This document shows, piece after piece, positions 50,954-64,000 of a stretch of DNA of 64,000 bases (within the stretch, counting starts at the first letter, position 1; every line of letters begins with the position of its first letter). Location of the stretch: NCBI RefSeq assembly GCF_024679095.1, contig NC_066522.1:5468558-5532557 (forward strand), read 5' to 3'. The position numbers and the translations under genes are program-made. This DNA comes from Eriocheir sinensis. Taxonomy: Eukaryota > Arthropoda > Malacostraca > Decapoda > Varunidae. The notes under the pieces are model-generated. The model did not search any database. It was not told the origin of the DNA and worked only from the letters and a program-made list of their open reading frames with translations.

Positions 50954-52735
50954 CTTACCAAAACTCCTTAATTAATAGAAAATGCCAAAACCTTGCTTTT
51001 CTAATTTTTCCCGGGACTTCTGGCATCTAGCCAAAAACATCTCCTCCAACTTCACTTCTTCATCTTTCCCTCCTCTCCTTCGTCCTGACGGCAGAACCAC
51101 CTTCTCATCTATCTCTAAGGCTGAACTCTTCTCTCAAACTTTCTGTAACAACTCCACTCTGGACGATTCTGGGCATATTTCTCCTACTCATCCCCCCTCT
51201 GACTCCTTTATGCCTGTCATAAAGATTCTTCAAAATGATGTTTTCTATGCCCTCTTTGGCCTCAATCCTCAGAAGGCTTATGGACCTGATGGAGTGCCTC
51301 CTATTGTCCTTAAAAACTGTGCCTCCGTGCTGACACCCTGCCTGGTCAAACTCTTTCGCCTCTGCCTGTCTATCTACCTTTCCTTCCTGCTGGAAGTATG
51401 CCTTCATACAGTCTGTGCCTAAGAAGGGTGACCGCTCCAATCCCTCAAACTACCGTCCTATAGCTTTACTTTCTTGTCTATCTAAAGCGTTTGAATCAAT
51501 CTTTAACCGGAAAATTCAAAAGCACCTTTCCATTTCTGACCTTCTATCTGATCGCCAGTATGGGTTCCGCAAGGGGCATTCAACTGGTGATCTCCTTGCC
51601 TTTCTAACTGACTCTTGGTCATCCTCTCTTAGCCGTTTCGGTGAAACCTTTGCTATTGCGATGGACATATCAAAAGCCTTTGATAGGGTCTGGCACAAAT
51701 CTTTGCTTTCCAAACTACCCTCCTACGGTTTCTATCCTTCTCTCTTCTGACCGTTCTATTTCTGCTGTGGTAGACGGTCACTGTTCTTCCCCTAAACCTA
51801 TTGACAGTGGGGTCCTGCAGGGCTCTGTCCTATCTCCCACTCGTTTTCTGTTGTTCATTCATGATCTTCTTTCCAAACCGAACTGTCCTATCCATTCTTA
51901 TGCCGATGACTCCACTCTGCATTACTTACTTCTTTTAATAGAAGACCCACCCAACAGGAACTAAACGATTCCAGGCTGGAGGCTGCAGAACGCTTAGCCT
52001 CAGACCTTACTATTATTTCCGATTGGAGCAAGACGAACCTGGTGTCCTTCAACGCCTCAAAAACACAATTTCTCCACCTATCAGCTCGAAACAATCTTCC
52101 AGATATCTATCCCCTATTCTTCGACAACACTCAGCTATCACCTTCTTCAACACTAAACATTCTCGGTCTATCCTTAACTCAAAATCTCAACTGGAAACTT
52201 CATATCTCTTACTAAATCAGCTTCCTCGAGGCTGGGCGTTCTGTACCGTCTCCGCCAGTTCTTCTCCCCCGCACAGACGCTTTCCATTTATAGGGGCCTT
52301 GTCAGCCCTCGCATGGAGTATGCATCTCATGTGTGGGGGGGCTCCACTCACACAGCTCTCCTAGACAGAGCGGAGTCTAAGGCTCTTCGTCTCATCAGCT
52401 CTACTCCTCTTACTGATAGTCTTCAACCTCTTAAATTCCGCCGCCATGTTACCTCTCTTTCTATCTTCTATCGATATTTTCATGCTGACTGCTCTTCTGA
52501 ACTTGCTAACTGCATGCCTCCTCCCCTCCCGCTGCCCCACTGCACATGACTTTCTACTCATGCTCATCCCTACACTGTCCAAACCCTTTATGCAAGAGTT
52601 ACCCAGCGTCTCCATTTTTTCATCCCCTTCACTGGTAAACTCTGGAACAGCCTTCCTTCGTCTGTATTTCCTCCTACCTATGACTTGACCTCTTTCAAGA
52701 AGAGTGTATCAAAACACCTCTCCACCTGGAATTGA
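50954..52735 (+). pseudogene. LINE-A reverse transcriptase and C-terminus, multiply frameshifted
   Basis: The pieces are 50982-51422 (linker to 'NPQKAYGPDGVPPIVLKNCA'), 51415-51750 ('NPSNYRPIALLSCLSKAFES', 'GFRKGHSTGDLLAF', motif A 'MDISKAFDRVWHKSLL'), 51641-51964 ('SGVLQGSVLSPTRFLLFIHD', 'YADDST'), then further pieces to 52735. An approximately 23-bp deletion at 51748 removes the 'CSFISSFLSGR' segment present in copy 1. More frameshifts occur near 51400, 51960, 52215 and 52550. The copy is older or more damaged than copy 1, whose frame is continuous. Confidence 0.82.
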
Positions 52736-52850
52736 CCTCTCTTTTGGCTACTCTTTACTTTTATCATTTATAGGAGTGGCGAGTTGCGTTTTTTTTTTTG
52801 TACTCTTTTTATTGCCCTTGAGCCGTGTCCTCTGACGTAAAAAAAACTTC

Positions 52851-53080
52851 CAAGGTATAGTGTATTCTTCCTCTTCCATCTTCCCTGTGTTATTTATTTT
52901 TTCGTTCTTCCTGCTTGCCTTTATTTCTTACTTGTTAACTCTTTTTTTCAAGAAATCCCTTCCTATTCTCTTTCTTGTTCTTACTCTTCTACCTTTAGTC
53001 TTACTTTCGCTCATTTCTTCCGCACTGCTGTCATTTTCTTTCCTCCTCATGCACTCGTTCTTGCCTCCTCCCTTCCTTCC
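52851..53080. other. Pyrimidine-rich DNA, nothing recognised
   Basis: T/C-rich between the LINE-A end and the MITE. Confidence 0.5.
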
Positions 53081-53452
53081 GGTGTGGTGTCGTCAGACAT
53101 CCCGTATCGTAAGACATCCCATCCTGAATACATACATGAATTTCGACACGGTACCGTGTCTTTTGTCAACTGCTTATCGGGATCTGTCCCACCCAAGTTT
53201 ATTTATATTATTATAGAAGCAAATGATGACGTATGTATGTATATAACTAGTCACTGAACTAGGATATCAACAATCACTTCTTCTTCTTGTGACCGGTTCC
53301 GCTTTGCATCGCTTTTTAGGTCCTCCTTAGTACTTTTTTTACACTTAGATGCTTCACTTAGTTACTCTGTGATAGTAAAGATTGGGTTCCGCGATACGAA
53401 GTACTGGATGGGATGTCTCACGACACGGGATGGCAGACAACACCACATCGGT
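53081..53452. mobile_element. MITE family 2, complete copy with ~45-bp TIRs
   Basis: The left end 'ggtgtggtgtcgtcagacat' (53081) through 'aagacatcccatcc' and the right end (53404-53450, 'ggatgggatgtctcacgac' through 'caacaccacatc') are inverted repeats with scattered mismatches. A perfect 16-bp palindrome 'gacacggtaccgtgtc' lies at 53145-53160. No ORF. Half-copies lie at 35686-35893 and 40315-40443. The superfamily is not evident. Confidence 0.8.
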
Positions 53453-53529
53453 CCTTGAGTCTCAAACCACAAGACAGGACACACGGGGCCACCCCCCCCT
53501 CCCCCTCCACCACACACACACCTGCATGA

Positions 53530-53730
53530 CATGACTTCTCACAACCCCTCCTCCCTCCCTCCAAGTCTTCTTTCCATCCCTCCTCCCTTCTCCCTTATCT
53601 CCCCAGCATACCTCCATCACCTTCCCTCCCTCACCAGCCTGTCTTCATTACCTCCCTCTCGGCTTTCCTCCACTTTCCCTGCCTCTCTCCTTCCATCCTT
53701 CCCTCCCTCCCTCCCTTCCTCACCTTCCTC
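53530..53730. repeat. (CCCT)n-like pyrimidine tract
   Basis: CCT/CCCT repeats such as 'ccttccctccctccctccc' near 53695-53715. Confidence 0.75.
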
Positions 53731-53787
53731 TTCGTAATTGCAGTCGGCGCCTCTGGACACGAAAGGGGGCGTTCTCACAAGTACCCC

Positions 53788-55335
<1,548 letters not shown>

Positions 55336-55338
55336 ATA

Positions 55339-55494
<156 letters not shown>

Positions 55495-55680
55495 TGCAAA
55501 GCTAACGTTCCTAACTAAATGAACCATTTTAGTGATGGTGATGACGAGGCGTGAAAGCTCTGAATAACATTGAGAATGAATAATTATAAAATTATAATAA
55601 CCGAAATATTGTAGTAATAAAAGTTATAATATGGGAATTATTAATAACTATTATCATTCCATTTTACAACCACTGTTGTC

Positions 55681-55749
<69 letters not shown>

Positions 55750-55776
55750 GTTATTATCATTATTATTGTAAATATC

Positions 55777-55824
<48 letters not shown>

Positions 55825-56115
55825 TAAAAAGACGAAGATGAAGAAAAAGATGAAGAAGAAGAATAAAAAGGAAAAAAATATTAATAATGATGATGATGAT
55901 GATGATGATAATAAAAGTAATAATACTATCAACATAAAGAAGAATTAAATAAGAAAAAAGAAAAAGAAGAAAAAGAATAAGAAGTAGAAGATGAAGAAAA
56001 TGAATAAAAAGATGAAGAAGAGGAAGAACATGGACAAGAAGTAGAAATGAGAAAGAAGAAGAAGAAGAAAAGGACGACGACGACGAAGAAGAAGAAGACA
56101 CAGAAGAAGAAGAAG
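55681..56115. repeat. (TTA)n, (TAA)n and (GAA)n series
   Basis: TTA 55683-55765, then AAT/TAA 55779-55822, forming an inverted pair that could fold into a hairpin. GAA/AAG-rich DNA follows to 56115, including (GAT)n at 55888-55908. Confidence 0.88.
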
Positions 56116-56615
56116 AAAATCAGTAAGTTCTATTTCATAGTGCTTGTCCGTTCTTTGCCTCCCGGGATGAATGGGCGGACGGGCGGGTCCTCGTTTATGT
56201 GCCTGTTCTGGTTAGTGTGCTTATTTTTGTCGTTAACGGTTTGTCGTCCTTCTCCTCTTTCTCCATCTGCTCCTTCCTCCTCCTCCTACTTCTCCTCCTT
56301 GTATTTCTTCTAGTCCCTATCGTCGTCCTCCTCCTCTTTTTACAACCACTGCTCCTACTCATATTCCTACTACTACTATTACTACTACTACTATTAATGC
56401 TACTGCTTCCATAACTACTATACCTCAACCCACATGCCGCCCCCTTATCTTCTTACAATTCATTTCTCCGCTTTTCACTTCACTGCAGCCCTTTTCCATA
56501 GCCCCCGTTAGGCCTATAAATGAACTAAGCCTGTGGGTGGTGAGGTATAACGACATCAAACTTTTTTTTGTGTACTGAAACATTTCACTCCGTCTCTACT
56601 TTCTTGTGTGTCTGT
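56116..56615. other. Intergenic DNA with (CTC)- and (TAC)-like runs
   Basis: Short imperfect trinucleotide runs near 56275-56400; otherwise nothing recognised. Confidence 0.5.
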
Positions 56616-56616
56616 G

Positions 56617-56618
<2 letters not shown>

Positions 56619-56690
<72 letters not shown>
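56619..56690. repeat. (CT)n microsatellite
   Basis: About 36 CT units. Confidence 0.96.
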
Positions 56691-56693
<3 letters not shown>

Positions 56694-57194
56694 TGTGTGT
56701 GTTCTCCAGTCATTCGAAGATTTGCGTGGGCATGTTGGTGGGGAACTGATTTTACCGTTGTGTAAGAATTGCCGGGTAAATGTGCGAGTGTTCTCTTTAG
56801 TTACTCGAAGATTGGTGGAGACGTGTTGGTGGATCGCTGGGATAATAATAAACCCAGAGATGATGAAGCCATGTAGTGTCTCTTTTGTGGATCTGGCTGA
56901 CGGAGGCCTGATAAATATAAGGAAAGCCCGTGTTGGGGTGACTAGTAATGTTGCTTTTTGTGTTTTTGATTTGGCTGGTAATGTCTGTGTGGTAGTAGTC
57001 ATGGTGGTCACTGTGGTGGTGATGTTGGTCTGATTATATATATCTTTGTTAATCGCGGGTTCTGGAGATTTCTTTTTCCACCTAACTTTTGGTTCCCCAG
57101 AATATAATTACGTACATAAATCTTTTTATTACGTGAAATTCAATTATATTAATTCCTTCCCTCTTTGTTCTCTCCTCTCACCTTTCTCCTTCCT

Positions 57195-58050
57195 CCACTG
57201 CCGTAACCACCAGCACCACCACCACCACCACCAGGCCCCCGCCATACCCACCACCACCACCACCACCACTACCACCAAACCCCCGCCATAACCACCACCA
57301 CTACCACCAGACCCCTGCCATAACCACCACAACCACCACATCCACTAACGCTACAACAATCAACAATTACCATCACTGCCAATGCCAGGCCATCGTCATA
57401 ACCATCACCAACACCGCTACCATTACCGCTACAACAATCAGCACTATTACAATCACCATCACCACCACGGCACCGTCATAACCACCACCACTACCGCTGC
57501 GACAATCAACACTATTACCATCACCATCACCACCACTACTACTGGCAGGCCACCGTCATAACCGCCAAGAACCAACACCACCGCCACCACCACCACTCCT
57601 ACAACAATCAACACCATTACCATCCCCTCCACCACCATCACCACTTCCACTACAACAATTAATACAATCACCATCACCACCACAACCACAGATCGTCCAA
57701 CAGTCACTACACCCTGTCACCGCCACCACAACCACCGCAATGACTGTCATCAATACTATCACTGTCACCACCACCACAGCTTCCTCCGTTAAATCACATC
57801 ACACTGCCAATCAACACCAGCACCACCTCCACCACTACTACTATTAGCACCACCACCACCACCCACACCACCATTAGCATCAGGAGCCGTCCCCCCACCA
57901 CCACCATTACTAGCAGCAGCAGCACCGCCACCACCACCACTATTAGAATCAGCACCACCACCACCATCACCACCACCACCACCACCATCACCACCACCAC
58001 CACCACCATCGATCACCATCCCAACCGCTATTAGCACCACCACTACCACC
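57195..58050. repeat. (CCA)n-rich region with nested longer units
   Basis: ACC/CCA trinucleotides dominate 855 bp. Longer units recur: 'cccccgccata.ccaccacc' at 57235, 57281 and 57313; and 'acaatca.cactatta' followed by 'caccatcaccaccac' at 57432 and 57503. The opposite strand is GGT/GTG-rich. Confidence 0.85.
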
Positions 58051-61199
<3,149 letters not shown>

Positions 61200-61290
61200 C
61201 TCCTCCTCCTCCTCCTCCTCCTCCTCCTCCTTCTCCTCCTCCTTCTTCTTCTTCTTCTTCTTCTCCTCCTCCTCCTCCTCCTCCTCCTCC
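61200..61290. repeat. (CTC)n and (TTC)n microsatellite
   Basis: CTC 61200-61245, TTC 61246-61262, CTC 61263-61290. Confidence 0.95.
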
Positions 61291-61690
61291 TCATGCTCAT
61301 CTTCATTTTCAGAAGCCAAGGGAAACTTCTCCCATCTTGTGTTCTCCTTCCAGCCTCACCAAACCCTGCCGCCTGCTTCCCTCCTCTTGCTCCTTCACTA
61401 CCACGAGACCACCTATCAAAACACCACAACCACCACCACCACAACAATAACCTTCACCTAACCCAGCCTCCTCTTTCTCCTCTCACTCCCACACTTCAAT
61501 GACACCACCCATCACCACCACAGCCACCACCACCACAACAACCTTCGCCTAACCGAGCCTCCTGCTTCTTATTTTTCTCACACACTTCCACAACACCCAT
61601 CATCATCACCACCACCACCACAACAACAATATTCACCAAACTCCAACAACCTTCTTTTCCTTTCTTCTTTTCACTAGTAATCCGTTCGCA
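61291..61690. other. Intergenic DNA with two similar ~100-bp CCA-containing segments
   Basis: 'caccaccaccac' followed by 'aacaaccttc.cctaacc.ag' and 'cctcctctttctc' occurs at about 61430-61480 and 61520-61570, with a weaker third instance near 61600. Probably a small tandem repeat. Confidence 0.5.
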
Positions 61691-61703
61691 GAGTCAGATC
61701 ACG

Positions 61704-62600
61704 ATGCCAGCCGCAGCGAGGTTTCCGTGTGTGACTTGCAAGAGGGAGTTCACGAAGGACTTCCTAAACAAGGACAATGGTGAGTATACTGTGTTTTTTT
61801 TCTGTGAAACTGAACACAAGGTAAGTGTAAAGTTAGAAGCGTTAGACAGCAGGTTACAGTCTTTGGAGGGTGTGTTAGGGTTGGATGTAGGGAGTGTCGG
61901 GGAGAAAAAGTTTAAGGCAGTTGAGAAGGTAGAGAGGCTGAAAGCAGGGAAGGTAAAGGACAAGTTAGATAACTTAGAGTCCTTCCAGCCGGTTAAAAAA
62001 GGGGGTAAAGCTGTAGAGGCAGATGTTAGTTACAGTCGTGTAGTGACGAGGAACAGGTTCCAGCCGTTAGAGGACCAAGTTGAGAATGATCCTAGCATCG
62101 TTCTCGTCGGGGATAGATTAGTTAGACTTCAGGACCAGGAGTTTTGTAGGAAGGGAGCGAGGCGTAGGTATGTAGTTTTTTTTCTGGGCGTAGAATTGAG
62201 CATGTAGCTGAGAAGGTTGACGACTTAGTCGTCACTACCTCAGAGGAGACAGTGTTTGTTTACCTGGTCAGAAAAAACAATATCGTGAAAGGTAGGTCAG
62301 AGGAGGTTGTAGATAAGTATAGGAAGTTTGTCGGGAAGCTGAGGGATAGCCGGAGGCGAATCAGTTGTGTGTGGTTTGCTCCCTAGGCACGATGTTAGTT
62401 CCCTCATTCTCAGTAGAATGCTGGGGATTAACGAACGTGTCAGGGATTTGTGTAGTATTGAGGGAGTCATGTTTGTGGACGTCTGGGAGCACTTTATTCA
62501 TGACAGGAGCTTGTTTGCTAGCGATGGACTTCACCTAAATTGTGTAGGCAAGGCATGGCTGGGCAGTGTTAGACGAGGAAGTTTTGATAGAGTTGAAAAG
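61704..62600 (+). pseudogene. LINE-B ORF1: Cys-rich start, coiled coil, SGNH-esterase-like domain; frameshifted
   Basis: From Met 61704: a short Cys-containing block ('RFPCVTCKREFTKDF' ... 'FFFCETEHK') that could be the remains of a PHD-like zinc finger. A helical stretch follows ('VKLEALDSRLQSLEGVLG' ... 'KVERLKAGKVKDKLDNL'), then the esterase-like domain: 'SIVLVGDRLVRLQDQEFCRK' (about 62096-62155), where families with activity have GDS, so the nucleophile Ser is Arg here. Frameshifts lie near 62165-62200 and 62380. The later SGNH block 'ASDGLHLNCVGKAW' (about 62519-62560) keeps the Asp and His. PHD and esterase domains are known in CR1-like ORF1 proteins. The combination of lost Ser and frameshifts makes it a pseudogene. 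Confidence 0.75.
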
Positions 62601-63261
62601 GAGTCAGGTGCAGTGGCAACGTTCTGCAGTAAGTAAAGAAAAGGATCTTGGGATCACTATATCAAGCGATTTAAAGCCCAGTCAGCATTGTTTAGAGGTA
62701 GTTAAAACCGCAAACAAATTGGTTGGCTTCATCGGACGAGTCTTTAACAATAAATCGGAAAAAGTAATATTAAAACTGTATAATTCGTTGGTTCAACCCC
62801 ATCTAGAGTAATATGTACAATTTAGGTCTCCCTATTACAGCAAATGCGTAGAAAAGTTAGAACAAGTTCAACGGAGAATAACAAAAATGATTCCTCGACT
62901 GAGAAATTTATCTTATGAACAAAGGCTTAAGGATGTAAATTTATTCAGCCTATCAAAACGAGAAATGCGAGGCGATCTAATAGAAGTGTTTAAAATGCTT
63001 CAAGGATTCAGTGATATTAATGCGGAAGATTACTTTACAATTGATAGATCAAATAGAACACGAAGAAATAACAATTTCAAGATAAGTGGTAAAAGATTCT
63101 CGTCGCACGAAGCCAAACACTTCTTTTTCAATCGAGTCGTTTATGTTTGGAATTATCAACCCTGTGATATCGTTGATATTACAACAGTTACGGTCATCAA
63201 GAATAGATTAGACAAGTATTTTGAATCCAACCAGCAGCTAAGATATTACTCATTGTCGTAA
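62600..63261 (+). pseudogene. LINE-B RT C-terminus fused behind ORF1
   Basis: Frame 62566-62811 runs across the junction: ORF1 sequence ('LDEEVLIELKRS') passes straight into RT sequence ('SAVSKEKDLGITISSDLKPS'), so the deletion joined the two in frame. A TAA stops it at 62809-62811, where copy 2 has TAC. RT sequence continues to 63261 ('LRNLSYEQRLKDVNLFSLSK', 'EVFKMLQGFSDINAEDYF', 'FNRVVYVWN', 'IKNRLDKYFESNQQLRYYSL'). Confidence 0.82.
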
Positions 63262-63539
63262 TAAAGTTAAGTTTTTTCGAAAACTGGTGTCCTTGTCCGT
63301 TTTTATCGTCCGGTTAGTGGTAGCATTAATGGTAGTTTTTCTATGCAGTTTTTCCATGCTGCACGGTTCTTTTTCCTTTTTTGCCAGCTTTGGGTGGAGG
63401 GATGGGGAGGGAAGGAGGAGCCTTCGCCTTTGCTGTCCTGTGTCTCTGACTCGTAGATTAGAGTAGATGGTAGCAACAACAAACAGCCTAGTTAGGACCA
63501 AGAGGTCTGTTGCTGTCTGCTTTTCCTTTGTACTCCTTT

Positions 63540-63600
63540 GTACTCTTCCTCCTTCTCCTCCTCTTTCTCCTCCTCCTCTTCCTAATCCTTCTCCTGCTCT
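63540..63600. repeat. Short (CTC)n-like tract
   Basis: CTC/TTC units downstream of the LINE-B 3' end. Confidence 0.7.
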
Positions 63601-63707
63601 CTTAGACTATTTGCACTGGTTGAGAAGTTGAGAAGTTACTAAGACCTCTCGTGGAGTTTATTTATTTTGTTGTTTGTTTGTTTGTTTTCTGTCTCCTTGT
63701 GTTTGTC

Positions 63708-64000
<293 letters not shown>

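Larger units (their letters stand above)
49860..52850 (+). mobile_element. LINE family A, copy 2, longest copy in the window
   Basis: Includes the endonuclease, linker, RT, C-terminal region and 3' UTR; it ends at about 52850 with 'cttgagccgtg', 'gtaaaaaaaac'. Aligned by eye with copy 1 it is over 85% alike, with many single-base indels and a deletion of about 23 bp at 51748. The 5' boundary is not defined. Confidence 0.85.
61690..63535 (+). mobile_element. LINE family B, copy 3: CR1-like element with ORF1, internally deleted
   Basis: Contains ORF1 (61704 to about 62600) joined directly to the last part of ORF2 (62600-63261) and a 3' UTR (to about 63535). The endonuclease and catalytic RT are missing. 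The RT C-terminus and 3' UTR match copies 1 and 2. This is the only copy in the window with ORF1, which supports placing family B in the CR1-like group that has an esterase-type ORF1. Confidence 0.85.

Overview
This is a repeat-dominated, gene-poor stretch of an animal genome. I see no convincing host protein-coding gene and no complete cellular tRNA or rRNA gene. Long (GA/TC)n, (CA/GT)n, (TA)n and (TTA)n arrays cover much of it, together with many LINE, Penelope-like, SINE and MITE remnants and one 100-N assembly gap (28901-29000). This fits an arthropod. The style of repeats and LINEs suggests a decapod crustacean, probably a crab; that is inference, since no host gene was found to test it.

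Layout. 1-2495: jockey/BS-type LINE (family A, + strand), one long open frame with three nonsense codons and a SINE fragment inserted near its end. 2738-8325: two Penelope-like elements (PLEs) head to head. The left copy is 5'-truncated on the minus strand. The right copy is complete in layout, with two pseudo-LTRs around an RT + GIY-YIG endonuclease frame broken by two small deletions. All three pseudo-LTRs carry an identical type I hammerhead-ribozyme-like motif with a palindromic stem III. The outer ends of the pair abut (TA)n or (CA)n(TA)n arrays. 8330-15300: purine-rich DNA with many (GA)n arrays, including a (GA)n-carrying dispersed repeat and a composite array at 14.24-14.9 kb. 15.3-18.8 kb: a nest of three CR1/L2-like LINE remnants, two SINEs and a TIR element holding a Myb/SANT-like fragment. 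19-31 kb: microsatellites, a tandem array of about 175-bp diverged units (20.2-21.25 kb), a three-unit repeat (24.5 kb), an 885-bp minisatellite flanked by 80-bp direct repeats (25.7-26.7 kb), a LINE-A tail, SINE fragments and the gap. 31-43.5 kb: more microsatellites, a forward SINE, a fold-back element, fragments of a second MITE, a LINE-B copy, a nested TIR element and a 1.6-kb purine tract. 43.6-46.4 kb: LINE family D (minus), whose 3' tail is a (TAA)n array and whose RT core is deleted. 48.5 kb: 25-bp minisatellite. 49.9-52.85 kb: a second, longer LINE-A copy with its endonuclease domain. 53.08-53.45 kb: a complete MITE. 57.2-58.05 kb: (CCA)n-rich DNA. 61.7-63.5 kb: a LINE-B copy that joins an SGNH-esterase-type ORF1 directly to the RT C-terminus through an internal deletion.

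How the parts relate. The coding capacity is that of retroelements. LINEs supply APE endonuclease and RT, the PLE supplies RT, GIY-YIG endonuclease and probably self-cleaving ribozymes, and SINEs are presumably LINE-dependent. Every RT frame I could follow is broken, so none of these copies looks autonomous. Several microsatellites sit exactly at element ends, so retroelement tails probably seeded part of the simple-repeat load. The most notable object is the inverted PLE pair with its ribozyme-like motifs.
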